A DNA stretch of 64,000 nt, taken from positions 4,712,001 to 4,776,000 of the forward strand of contig NZ_CP059165.1 of assembly GCF_013466425.1 (NCBI RefSeq), written 5' to 3'. The notes under the pieces were generated by a model. The model worked only from the letters and a program-made list of their open reading frames with translations, ran no database searches and had not been told where the DNA came from. Position numbers and translations under genes: made by a program. Shown here in pieces: positions 1 through 8,446 of the stretch (within the stretch, counting starts at the first letter, position 1; each line of letters begins with the position of its first letter). Source of the DNA: Mycobacterium vicinigordonae. GTDB taxonomy: Bacteria; Actinomycetota; Actinomycetes; Mycobacteriales; Mycobacteriaceae.

Positions 1-675
1 CATAACGACTACAGCGAGCTCGTGTGCGACCTGGCCGTGTCGCCAGCGGCTGGGATGCTGGATCCGGCGACTCACGGACTGAAACAAAGCCTCACGGTGA
101 CAGTGACATCGACAACCGTCCCGACCACTCGCACCTGGACCGTCGGAATGCTACCCGGAGTAATTCCGGTCCCGCTGACGTTGGCACGCGATACCGAAAG
201 TTGGCCTCTCGACCGCTATTTCAGCGGGCCAGTTACCGTCGAACTGTATCTCGGCAACGCGACAAACCCAGAACGCGCCCGGGTGACATTCGTCGACCGC
301 TTGGCGGGATGGCAGGCGCAAATACGCCCCGCAGCTGACGATCAGTCAGCCGCGTACACGATCGATTTAGAACGGTCCGCCAGCACCATCGCCTTCGCGG
401 CCGTTATCCTCTGCATTCTCATCGCGATCGCAACACAGGCGTTGTTCGTCGCCGTCCAGACGCTGCGGGGTCGACGGCCGTTCCAGGCTCCGATGACGAC
501 CTGGTACGCGGCAATGCTGTTCGCGGTCGTGCCGCTGCGCAATGCCCTGCCCGGCTCGCCGGCGTTCGGCAGTTGGGTCGACCTGACTATCGTCCTTTGG
601 GTGCTGGTTGCACTGGTAGTTTCGATGCTTCTTTACATCGCGTCGTGGTGGCGACAGCTCAAGCCCGCGCATTGA
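1..675 (+). CDS. DUF4436 family membrane protein (5' end outside window)
   Basis: The reading frame is open from base 1 and ends at TGA 673-675, so the gene begins upstream of the window. The visible 224 residues hold an extracytoplasmic beta-rich part with the phrase SGPVTVELYLGNATNPERA. This is followed by three hydrophobic segments (about residues 127-150, 165-185 and 195-215) and a short basic tail. This layout matches the actinobacterial DUF4436 family, whose function is unknown. A GTG at 22 exists but the frame runs through it, so I do not take it as the start. The gene converges with lpqZ, 48 bp away on the other strand. Confidence 0.75.
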   Translation, partial: HNDYSELVCDLAVSPAAGMLDPATHGLKQSLTVTVTSTTVPTTRTWTVGMLPGVIPVPLTLARDTESWPLDRYFSGPVTVELYLGNATNPERARVTFVDRLAGWQAQIRPAADDQSAAYTIDLERSASTIAFAAVILCILIAIATQALFVAVQTLRGRRPFQAPMTTWYAAMLFAVVPLRNALPGSPAFGSWVDLTIVLWVLVALVVSMLLYIASWWRQLKPAH

Positions 676-723
676 CTCGCGCGGGAGGCCCGCTCCGGCA
701 GGCGATCCGCCGAAAGCCCGGCT

Positions 724-1623
724 TCAGCGCCCTAGCGGGTGCTCCCCCAGCCACGCATCCGCCACCACCTGCGGGTTGGCGCCCGCGGCGACCTTGCGGC
801 GCATCTCGGCCAACGCTTCGGTATCCAGCACTCCGGCTACCTCGTTGATGGCCAGCAGTTGCCGGGTGCTCAGCACATTGCGCCGGTACAGCGGCACCAC
901 GTTTTCCGCCTGAATCAACGCCGGTTTGCCATCGGCCAGCGCAACGAGGTCCGCCGGGACGCCGGGGTCGGCGGTGGTGGCCCATGCCGCAGTCAGCTCC
1001 CCTGCCCGCAGCGCCGCGAACATCGTTGCGTCATCGGCGAATTCGCGAGCCGCGGGCAAACGGCACGGCCCCACTGTCATCGGCGGACGCCGGCCGGCCA
1101 CACTGCCGATCCGCAATCCGTCGCAGTGCCCAAGCAACAGGCTCAGATCATTACCGCCCCATGCCGCAGCGGTAGCACCGGTGACAATCAGCACCGGTTT
1201 GTCCTCGGCCGCGGTGGCGTAGTCGCCCGCCGCGATACCTTCGGGTAGCGCCGCGTTCATCGCACGATATACGGGGGCGTCCGCATTGGGTGAGTCGTCG
1301 GAGCGATCCGCAGCACCCGGGTGTGCCGTTGGGCCCGGCTGTCCGACGGCACCGGGCTGCAGGGTCTGCAACACCCTGCCGGTGTAGCCGGGCACCACCA
1401 CGAAGGCCGCCGAATCCAGCTTGCCCATCGGGTCTTCGGCGCTTTCGCTGTGCGCGGCAAAGCCGTAGGACCGCAGCGCCGCAACGTAGATGGCGGCCAG
1501 CAGCTTGGAGTCGCCGTCGGGCCGAGAGCCGACGACCAAGTCGCGATTCCCGGTCCCACCCGAACAGCCGACCAGAGCCAGCATCAGAGCCAGCAGCAGC
1601 GCCGCCGGCCTGCCGACGCTCAC
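724..1623 (-). CDS. lpqZ: LpqZ-like lipoprotein, OpuAC-type substrate-binding protein
   Basis: A 299-residue secreted lipoprotein. The N-terminal hydrophobic stretch ends in the lipobox LALVGC with the acylated cysteine at residue 20. The body follows the glycine-betaine/osmoprotectant substrate-binding fold (DLVVGSRPDGDSKLLAAIY at the start of the mature domain). I chose GTG 1623 because it places the lipobox correctly and lies 2 bp downstream of the malic-enzyme stop, which suggests translational coupling. No ABC permease or ATPase lies next to it, so a transport role is only inferred from the fold. In M. tuberculosis lpqZ is close to mdh, which makes this gene a useful left anchor for the island. 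Confidence 0.82.
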   Translation of the reverse strand: MSVGRPAALLLALMLALVGCSGGTGNRDLVVGSRPDGDSKLLAAIYVAALRSYGFAAHSESAEDPMGKLDSAAFVVVPGYTGRVLQTLQPGAVGQPGPTAHPGAADRSDDSPNADAPVYRAMNAALPEGIAAGDYATAAEDKPVLIVTGATAAAWGGNDLSLLLGHCDGLRIGSVAGRRPPMTVGPCRLPAAREFADDATMFAALRAGELTAAWATTADPGVPADLVALADGKPALIQAENVVPLYRRNVLSTRQLLAINEVAGVLDTEALAEMRRKVAAGANPQVVADAWLGEHPLGR

Positions 1624-1625
1624 CC

Positions 1626-2801
1626 CTAGCCGGAGAAGTCGGCGGCCAGCGCCACCGCGGCGGCTACCGCGTCTCCGACGCGCCGGTCCAGCGGGCTCGG
1701 CACGATCCGGTCGAGCGCGAGGTCTTCGCTGGCCACCGCGTGAATCGCCTCGGCGGCGGCCACCATCATCTTTTGGGTGATGCGGCGCGCACCGACGTCC
1801 AGAGCGCCGCGGAAGATGCCCGGGAAGGCCAGCACGTTGTTGATCTGGTTCGGGAAGTCGCTGCGCCCGGTGGCTACCACCGCCGCATACTTGGCGGCGG
1901 CGTCGGGGTGGATCTCGGGGTCGGGGTTGGACAGCGCAAACACGATCGCATCCGGTGCCATGGTGGCGATCAGCTGTTCGGGGACCAGTCCCCCGGAGAC
2001 GCCGAGGAAGACATCCGCACCGTCGAGCGCTTCGACTAGCCCGCCGGTGCGACCGTCCGGATTGGTGCGCTGCGACAGCTCGTTCTTGACGCCGTTCATG
2101 TCGTCGCGCCCGCTGTGCACGATGCCGCGCGAGTCGAGCACCGTGATGTCCGAAACCCCCATAGCGAGAAGAAGATTCGTGCACGCAACGCCTGCCGCAC
2201 CGGCACCGGAGACCACCACGCGCTGCGCGGCCATGTCCCGGCCCAACACCTTGCTGGCGCCCATCAGCGCCGCAAGAGCAACGATCGCCGTGCCGTGCTG
2301 GTCGTCGTGCATCACCGGGCAGTCCAGCGCCTCGATCACGCGTCGCTCGATCTCGAAGCATCGTGGCGCTGAGATGTCCTCAAGGTTCACCGCACCGTAG
2401 GTGGGCCGCAGCCGAATCAACGTTTCGACGATCTCGTCGGGATCCTTGGTGTCCAGCACGATCGGGATGGCGTTGAGCCCGCCAAACTCCTTGAACAGCG
2501 CGCACTTGCCTTCCATCACCGGCAACGACGCCGCGGCGCCGATGTCACCGAGGCCGAGCACAGCGCTGCCGTCGCTGACGACGGCGACCAGGCGGTTGGC
2601 CCAGGTGTACCGGGCGGCAAGCGTGCGGTCGGTGGCGATCGCGCGGCTGACCTGCGCCACGCCCGGCGTGTAGGCCAGCGACAGCGCCCGCTGCGTGTCG
2701 AGCGGAGCGGTCAGGCCTACCGAAAGCTTGCCGCCTTCGTGTGCTGCAAAGATCTCGTCGTCACTGATGTCGACCCGGGGGCTTTCAAGCGTTTCCGACA
2801 C
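1626..2801 (-). CDS. Malic enzyme (malate oxidoreductase, decarboxylating)
   Basis: Oxidative decarboxylation of malate to pyruvate with NAD(P). The protein has 391 residues and is of the short bacterial type, without the phosphotransacetylase tail of MaeB. The N-terminal malic domain shows [14 protein letters not shown] and [11 protein letters not shown]. The nucleotide-binding domain starts with [17 protein letters not shown], followed by [14 protein letters not shown] and [11 protein letters not shown]. The frame is open back to 2999, but GTG 2801 begins the conserved N-terminus. The gene is followed by lpqZ after 2 bp. Its pairing with mdh metabolically, and their usual closeness in mycobacteria, support the idea that both once sat side by side. 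Confidence 0.9.
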   Translation of the reverse strand: MSETLESPRVDISDDEIFAAHEGGKLSVGLTAPLDTQRALSLAYTPGVAQVSRAIATDRTLAARYTWANRLVAVVSDGSAVLGLGDIGAAASLPVMEGKCALFKEFGGLNAIPIVLDTKDPDEIVETLIRLRPTYGAVNLEDISAPRCFEIERRVIEALDCPVMHDDQHGTAIVALAALMGASKVLGRDMAAQRVVVSGAGAAGVACTNLLLAMGVSDITVLDSRGIVHSGRDDMNGVKNELSQRTNPDGRTGGLVEALDGADVFLGVSGGLVPEQLIATMAPDAIVFALSNPDPEIHPDAAAKYAAVVATGRSDFPNQINNVLAFPGIFRGALDVGARRITQKMMVAAAEAIHAVASEDLALDRIVPSPLDRRVGDAVAAAVALAADFSG

Positions 2802-2979
2802 GGCCCCAGAGTACTCAGCCGGGCTATCAATCCTTAATCGATCCCGAGGCGTCGCCGAGAATCCCATGTCAGGGCCGTTATCGAACCCCTGCGACCGGCG
2901 AATGACCGTAGAGATGTCGCGCCGAACGCATGCCACCAGACTGACACCCGGTTCTGCCGCGGGCGTGGCAGTCTTTGCC

Positions 2980-3429
2980 TCACCTTTGGCCGGCTGCATC
3001 GCCTTGAAGCCCTGAGGTCGGACTGCCGGCTCCTTGAGGCGCCTGGTAACCAGCAGCGGAATTTCGTAGCTGAGAAATTTGCTCAGGGCAATATTGACTC
3101 ACAGCATAGGAGACCAGGAAATTCGCCGAGTGCTCGTCGTTGGGGGTTACGTCGCTTTTCACATCGTCCATTATTCGGGGGAAGCCCTGTCCCGCGCTGA
3201 CCTTGTCGCAGATCGCGTGACCGTATCCGATCGCGTCGTCATTAGGAAAGTTGTAGTGGCGTCGCACTGTGACGTTGTAAATGTAGTCCACATCGGGCGA
3301 CGGAACGGCATCCGCCCTTGGTATTGCCACTAGCGCGGCTCCGCTCACCACAGCGGCGGCGACAAGCACCAAGACTGCAAATGACAGGCCGCGGGACTCA
3401 CTGGGACTAAAACACCGACACCGAATCAC
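2980..3429 (-). CDS. Secreted DUF732 domain protein
   Basis: 149 residues. GTG 3429 is chosen because a strong AAAGGAGAG ribosome-binding site sits 2 bases upstream; the longer frame up to 3603 has no such site. A signal peptide (hydrophobic residues 15-36, AxA-like cleavage near residue 41) precedes a DUF732 domain with GHAICDKVSAGQGFPRIM and the paired cysteines typical of the family (one in AICDK, one in SQYCPEQ). DUF732 proteins are common secreted mycobacterial proteins of unknown role. It may be either the last core gene or the first island gene. The 178 bp between it and the malic enzyme hold nothing I recognise. Confidence 0.75.
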   Translation of the reverse strand: MIRCRCFSPSESRGLSFAVLVLVAAAVVSGAALVAIPRADAVPSPDVDYIYNVTVRRHYNFPNDDAIGYGHAICDKVSAGQGFPRIMDDVKSDVTPNDEHSANFLVSYAVSQYCPEQISQLRNSAAGYQAPQGAGSPTSGLQGDAAGQR

Positions 3430-3685
3430 GTTCTCTCCTTTTGTAAGTGACTGGCTGAGCTTAGATTTAGCTCCGTGAATGGCGTGATTGCTGTCGCAAT
3501 CCGGGTCGAGGATCTGATCTCTGCGCCTAATTCTCGTTGTGGTCTTATCGGCGATGCTTTCTGTCGACAACTCTGAGCTCACCTGGTGTGGTGCGCAGCC
3601 CAATATGATCTCAAGGGTGAAAGAGCGTCCGGCCGCTTGGATTTCTTTGCCGCTCAGGGACGTACGTCAGCAATTTAGGGAGCGC

Positions 3686-5068
3686 TTAGGTTCCGGGATC
3701 GACGACGTAATCGCGGTCATTTACGCGGCCGAGGTCGCGTTTGTGGCTGAGAACTTCGACTGAGTGGTTAACCGGACGCTGTTCGCGAATGGCGTCAACT
3801 ACGAGACGCGCCGACTCGACACACCCGCTCTGGCCGGAACCCAACCACGGCCGGGCACCGTCACCGACATTCCAAATGTTTTCCACCGGGGTATGGTTCG
3901 GCCAGTCCCGTCCCGGGATTGCGCGCTGGCCTGGCCAGTCTCCGGTGCATACGGCGATCGACAGGATTCGAGCGTTGGCAAACTCAGGGAACTGTTGAAG
4001 TGTTTCCCGCTTGAGCAACTCGATCTCGGCGTCCACGTCGAACCCGGTGCTCGCCGGATGCGGTGTGCTAGTCGCGCAATACAGATGCCAACCGGGCGGC
4101 GCCAACTCAGGTGACGGACCGCTCATGTAGGAGGCATAAGCTAGGCGGTCGGTAAAGCCGAAGATCACAAGCGTCTTGAGCCGAGCGATCGGCTTGTCTG
4201 TGGCGAAATTCACCGTGATAAGGGTGCCCGGGTAGTTCTCTGCCTCCAACTTCTCCACGTACTGGGCGGGCTGTGCCTCCACTGGGACGAGCTTGGCTGT
4301 CGCAACGGGTCCGACGTTGCTGACGACCATGCCCGTCGCAACGGTGACCTCGCCACCATCTCGGTGCACAGTCACACCGTCGGCGCGGCCATCGGTGCCT
4401 ACTCTGATACCGGTGACCTCGCTGTCAAGCCAGATCGTGCCGCCTGCGCGTTCGATGTAGCGGGCGAGGTCACGCCACGGACCGATTGAACCTTCCGGGT
4501 GGGCTCCGTATGTGCTTATACCGCCCTTCTTGGTGAGGTAGTCGAAGAACAGCGTCGCCGAGACATCTTGGGGCTCAGCGGCGAAGAATGCGCTCGTGAG
4601 GTTGCGGCCCAGCTTGCGCAAGCGATTCGGTGCATGCAATCGGTCCAACCACTGTGCGACATTGAGGCCCTCGGCGGGCCTGAATACCCCGAACCTTCGC
4701 GCGGCACCACCGACGACGGGAATGACGATCTTGTTGATCAGCAAACCAGTCGGTCCGCTGATGACCGGTATGTCGAGGCTGCCGAGCCGTAATACTATCG
4801 GCTGAGTTTGTTTGCGTGCGCGGATCGAGACGCCGACCTCGTCGAACAGCGCGCCGTTCGCTCCGCCAAGCTCGAAAATCTGTGCGCCAGTATTAACTCC
4901 GAATCCCTCGATCTGCACGGTCGACGCTCGGCCGCCGACCTGTGACTTAGCCTCGACCAGCAGTGTCCGATACCCGTAGTGGACTAACAAAGCCGCCGCG
5001 GCCATCCCGCCGGCTCCGGCGCCGATCACCACCGCCTCAAAGGACTTATCGCCTGTCGATGTGTTCAA
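3686..5068 (-). CDS. FAD-dependent oxidoreductase, phytoene-desaturase-like
   Basis: 460 residues. The N-terminal dinucleotide fold is AVVIGAGAGGMAAAALL followed by LLVEAKSQVGGRAS, the FAD site of the amine-oxidase/phytoene-dehydrogenase superfamily. The C-terminal NVGDGARPWLGSGQSGC closes the FAD site. The TTG at 5068 is taken as start because it lies 3 bases after AAAGGAGATA; the longer frame to 5128 has no comparable site. The substrate is unknown. These enzymes usually desaturate or isomerise lipophilic ring compounds, which would fit an island for hydrophobic substrates, but this is inference. The 256 bp between its stop and the DUF732 start hold no convincing gene. Confidence 0.82.
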   Translation of the reverse strand: MNTSTGDKSFEAVVIGAGAGGMAAAALLVHYGYRTLLVEAKSQVGGRASTVQIEGFGVNTGAQIFELGGANGALFDEVGVSIRARKQTQPIVLRLGSLDIPVISGPTGLLINKIVIPVVGGAARRFGVFRPAEGLNVAQWLDRLHAPNRLRKLGRNLTSAFFAAEPQDVSATLFFDYLTKKGGISTYGAHPEGSIGPWRDLARYIERAGGTIWLDSEVTGIRVGTDGRADGVTVHRDGGEVTVATGMVVSNVGPVATAKLVPVEAQPAQYVEKLEAENYPGTLITVNFATDKPIARLKTLVIFGFTDRLAYASYMSGPSPELAPPGWHLYCATSTPHPASTGFDVDAEIELLKRETLQQFPEFANARILSIAVCTGDWPGQRAIPGRDWPNHTPVENIWNVGDGARPWLGSGQSGCVESARLVVDAIREQRPVNHSVEVLSHKRDLGRVNDRDYVVDPGT

Positions 5069-6006
5069 GGTATCTCCTTTATTTGGCTGCCTGTTCAGTG
5101 CTCGGGGACAGGCCGCGAGCCGCATCACCTCGAGCTGTCATTGATTGGCGCGTCGCCCACCGAGCTGCTTGCTTTGTCGGAGAACTGCGTTTGCCCACCG
5201 AGATCGGTTCCAGTCAGTGACATTGCCCGTTGCCGGACGGTAGATCCGCGGAAGCACTGGGCTCGGTGTTGGTGAACGCATATACTTCATCACCGCGTGC
5301 GGTCCCGGCGCATGCGTAGCCGGTACCTCAGTGCGCGACTACGCTGTACGCGGAAACTGCTTGCTGACCTTGGCCATAGGAATCGCAGTCATTCGTTGGT
5401 AGTCCGGCAGGCACGCCCATTGCCATCAAATTTTCAAGGCGCATCACCGGCACCATCTATACGGTTCAGCTGGATTGAATCGGCAGAGCACTGTGCGATC
5501 GAGGCTGTGTCGGCCGGGTCAGCGAGACGAACAGTGGGTGTGGTTTCTAGCCGTCCCTTTCTTGGTGTTCACCTGAACGACATACCAAGTGTAGGAACTC
5601 ATCCGGGACTGCCCGTCTCTCATTTCCGCCGAGTCCGGGAAAACGTCCATGACTCGGCTGGCCATACGTAGCGGATGCTAATCGATTCAGGTAGGCGCTA
5701 CGCATGACCGTTTCGGCGCAGTGCGGTGTGCTGGATAGCACTGTGCCGAAGCGTGCAGGGCGACCAGAAGCAGGAGTAATGATGATGGGTGTTGTGCCCG
5801 CAAGACGCATCGCGATCTTCAAGTCAGCAGATGACCTTTGCGTGACGGACCTCATCGATCTCGATGAACATTCCACAATTACTCGGCTTCGCTCGTGTCA
5901 ATATCCAAAGCGACACCGAATTATGCAAACTTGAAGATTCTTGTCAAATAGAGTAATGGTAATTGTGGCGCTGTGTCGGCGCCGCCTTATGTTGCAGGGG
6001 CCGCTA
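5069..6006. other. Intergenic stretch, mostly without genes
   Basis: About 940 bp between the divergent FAD oxidoreductase and the COX III-like gene. No frame of convincing composition covers it. It must contain the promoters of both flanking genes. Near 5797-5900 there is a fragment resembling the N-terminus of a ring-hydroxylating dioxygenase, listed separately. Confidence 0.5.
5797..5900 (+). pseudogene. Possible remnant of a Rieske dioxygenase alpha N-terminus
   Basis: A short frame reads VTDLIDLDEHSTITRLRS. It resembles VADLIDLEERTVCARLHS, residues 29-46 of the two intact dioxygenase alpha subunits further along the window. The DNA codons also agree over much of the match. The frame then runs into unrelated sequence without the Rieske motif. 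I read it as a scrap left by deletion of a third, diverged dioxygenase gene. The match is short, so chance remains possible. Confidence 0.35.
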
Positions 6007-6639
6007 ATGCGGGTGTCCGAGGTCTCCGATGCAAAGGCCACACCCAATATTGCGATCGCGGATAGAACGCGATCACGCGTCCGCGGACACGTGCCTGGTG
6101 AGCCCGGTATCTGGATCTTGCTATTCGGCGACTTGGGCGTGTTCACGGTCTTGTTCGCGGTGTATCTGCAGCGCCGCGGCGCGAACGAAGCGCAGTTCGC
6201 TCACTCGCAGGCGGCACTCAACCCCACGTTCGGTGCGATCAACACGTTGGTTCTGTTGACAAGCTCACTGTTGGTGGTCATGGCGGTGCGGGCACTGCGC
6301 AGCGAGGGCCAGCAGCATCTAGCGACCCGACTGCTGGTTGCGGGAGCCGCGGTGGGGTCTTGTTTCGTCGCGATCAAGGCTCTTGAGTACCACGAGAAGA
6401 TCGCCGCCGGAATCACCCCAAACACTAACGAGTTCTTTATGTACTACTTCGTGCTGACCGGATTGCATCTTGCACATGTGATCATTGGCCTGGGTGTACT
6501 GCTTACATTGTCGAGACTGGCGCGAAGTCCAGAGCCGACCCGCAACCGCATCGCATTCGTCGAGGGTGGTGGTTGCTTCTGGCACATGGTGGATTTGCTG
6601 TGGATCATCCTTTTTCCCCTGCTATTCCTGGTGCGGTGA
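6007..6639 (+). CDS. Cytochrome c oxidase subunit III-like (NorE-type) membrane protein
   Basis: 210 residues of the COX III superfamily in the short five-helix form typical of NorE-like proteins. Helices are visible around GIWILLFGDLGVFTVLFAVY, the segment INTLVLLTSSLLVVMAVRAL, LLVAGAAVGSCFVAIKALEY, MYYFVLTGLHLAHVIIGLGV and HMVDLLWIILFPLLFLVR. Conserved residues include GLHLAHVIIG and the FWHMVDLLW motif of subunit III. ATG 6007 follows GCAGGGG. The next gene, a subunit IV-like protein, starts next to its stop. No catalytic subunit I or II is in the window, so it cannot form an oxidase from these genes alone. Confidence 0.85.
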   Translation: MRVSEVSDAKATPNIAIADRTRSRVRGHVPGEPGIWILLFGDLGVFTVLFAVYLQRRGANEAQFAHSQAALNPTFGAINTLVLLTSSLLVVMAVRALRSEGQQHLATRLLVAGAAVGSCFVAIKALEYHEKIAAGITPNTNEFFMYYFVLTGLHLAHVIIGLGVLLTLSRLARSPEPTRNRIAFVEGGGCFWHMVDLLWIILFPLLFLVR

Positions 6640-6641
6640 TC

Positions 6642-6914
6642 ATGAAATCGTTGATGTGCAACAACGCATCATTGGCCTGGCTTGGCCTGACCTCATTGAC
6701 CGCCATTTCCTGGGCATTAGGCACCGGACACGGCTTCGGCAGTGCCCGTGTGCCGGCCAGTTTGGCGATCACCGCCGTCGCAGTGTTCAAGATCCGCCTG
6801 GTCGGATGGTGTTTCATGGAGCTGCGCGAGGCACCAACCGCGCTGCGCTCAGTGTTCGGATGCTATTGCGTTGCACTCTATCTGCTGCTGTCCGCCATGT
6901 ACCTATTGGCCTAA
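6642..6914 (+). CDS. Cytochrome c oxidase subunit IV-like (NorF-type) membrane protein
   Basis: A 90-residue protein with three predicted helices (about residues 11-25, 38-55 and 70-88) and the segment FKIRLVGWCFMELREAP, the signature of the prokaryotic COX IV family. Start ATG 6642 lies 2 bp after the subunit III stop; a GTG at 6636 overlapping that stop is an equally possible start. The tight pairing with the COX III-like gene copies the norE-norF arrangement. Its role here is unknown. Confidence 0.8.
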   Translation: MKSLMCNNASLAWLGLTSLTAISWALGTGHGFGSARVPASLAITAVAVFKIRLVGWCFMELREAPTALRSVFGCYCVALYLLLSAMYLLA

Positions 6915-6928
6915 CCGGCAGCGCTTAG

Positions 6929-7260
6929 GTGAGTACCGTGTCGCTACTTCAGCAGAGTCGGATTGGTGCCATGTTGCCCATGCTCAACCAGACCTACGAG
7001 TGGTATGCCGAGTTCACGGTACTAGCCGATGACCTGGGTTCCGATTCGGCGCGGGACTACGAATTCGTTCGCGAGCGCTTCGTCACCCACGTGCTGAATG
7101 CCGGTGCTACCAATCGAATTCAACTCGCCGCCGCCATCGCAGAGGCGGCCCCCGCGCACTGTTTGAGATCGCCGATGCGGCGCTGGCGCTCGTCGCCATC
7201 GATGGACTCGGTGCGAACCTTCGGCCTCGCCGGGACCCCGGTGAGGCGGGCGAGCGATGA
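6929..7260 (+). pseudogene. Small conserved-looking gene, apparently frameshifted
   Basis: Starting at GTG 6929, the first 75 or so codons read as a well-composed soluble protein (MLNQTYEWYAEFTVLADDLG near the start, ending near AAAIAEAAP). After a run of five C at about 7149-7153 the same frame becomes low-quality and arginine/proline-rich. A neighbouring frame at that point continues smoothly with LFEIADAALALVAIDGLG and stops at TGA 7258-7260. I read this as one protein of about 110 residues broken by a single-base indel. It lies 14 bp after the COX IV-like gene, in the same operon. I do not recognise the family. Confidence 0.5.
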
Positions 7261-7440
7261 GTCGCCAACCACGGCAGGCCTGCCCAACATCGTCTTGCAA
7301 ACACCCACCCCCACGTGCCTCGAGCGACCTGGCGACCAGCGAGGACGCCTTATGGTCGACTGTCCACCTCCGCGCCTGGGCGACCGCGAAACCGCCTCCT
7401 GATAACCGTCATTCATGCTATTCAGCGAAAGGACCCGAAG

Positions 7441-8229
7441 ATGAATCGCATAGTGCACAAATGCTGCGCCTGGAGCGGTGCGATGTGCCTGGTTGCCATG
7501 TTGGTCGGATTCGTCCTGATTGCCGGCTTCATTCCGACCCGTTCCCCAGGTGAAAATGCATCAGAGGTCGCGCAATTCATCATCGGGCACCGGACGCGGA
7601 TCAGGTGGGGATTGATCGTGTGCATGCTCTCATCGTCGCTGCTGATGATGTACGCCGCTTCCATGGCGATTCACATGCGCCGCATTGAGGGACGTCACCC
7701 GGCCTTGGCTTTGATCCAGTTCGGTATGGGCGCACTATTTGTGTTGGAGTTTATCTATCTGATCTTTTTCTGGCAGACCGCGACCTTCCGCGTCGATCGT
7801 TCCCCCGAACTGATTCAGCTGCTTAACGATATGGCCTGGATACCGTTCGTGGGTTTAACGTCAACGGCCGTGGTGCAGGTGGCCTGCTTCGGCATCGCGG
7901 TACTGCTGGACACGGGTGAGCACCCTATTTTTCCGCGCTGGCTGGGCTACTACAACCTGTGGGTGGCATTGATGTTCACCCCGGGCACGTTCAATGTGTT
8001 CTTCCACAGCGGCCCCCTGGCCTGGAACGGCATCCTCGCGTGGTACATCCCGCTGGCGGTGTTCGCTACTTGGCTGGTGATCAACCCCATCTATCTGTCT
8101 AGGGCGGTCGACACCATGGCTGTTGACGTTGCCACGCCTGCGCGTGTCGCGGGGAATGCTTCGGCGTCGACCGAGCTGAGCCAACTGCGGGCAGATGTCG
8201 ACCAGTTGCTCGCGCAATCTAGGCAATAG
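7441..8229 (+). CDS. Six-helix integral membrane protein of unknown function
   Basis: 262 residues starting at ATG 7441 after GAAAGGACC. Six hydrophobic helices are visible: CLVAMLVGFVLIAGFIP, GLIVCMLSSSLLMMYAAS, ALFVLEFIYLIFFW, WIPFVGLTSTAVVQVACFGI, LWVALMFTPGTFNVFF and WYIPLAVFATWLVINPIYL. A short charged tail (TELSQLRADVDQLLAQ) may form a coiled coil. It follows the COX III/IV pair on the same strand, so it may belong to the same membrane assembly. I do not recognise a family with a known job. The 217 bp after its stop, up to the convergent reductase gene, hold nothing clear. Confidence 0.7.
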   Translation: MNRIVHKCCAWSGAMCLVAMLVGFVLIAGFIPTRSPGENASEVAQFIIGHRTRIRWGLIVCMLSSSLLMMYAASMAIHMRRIEGRHPALALIQFGMGALFVLEFIYLIFFWQTATFRVDRSPELIQLLNDMAWIPFVGLTSTAVVQVACFGIAVLLDTGEHPIFPRWLGYYNLWVALMFTPGTFNVFFHSGPLAWNGILAWYIPLAVFATWLVINPIYLSRAVDTMAVDVATPARVAGNASASTELSQLRADVDQLLAQSRQ

Positions 8230-8446
8230 GGATAAGGATATTGGGGGCCGCGGATGAAATTTAAAGCAGATGGAAATCAATGAAGATAATTCCGCGCACA
8301 GCCCCCTGGATGCACCGCCACGGCAACGTCGGTGGCACCGAGCCAGGCAGGCCACCGTGCAAGGGAGTGGCCGTACAGCAAGATGTCGTCACTTCGAGTG
8401 GCCGAGCATGGAACGCCGAGCAGGGCCGCAGGTTAGGGGTGACTAA

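Noticed and set aside
1624..2361. An apparent long upstream extension of lpqZ on the minus strand
   Set aside because: It overlaps the malic enzyme in another frame and is arginine-rich noise; the lipobox fixes the lpqZ start at 1623.
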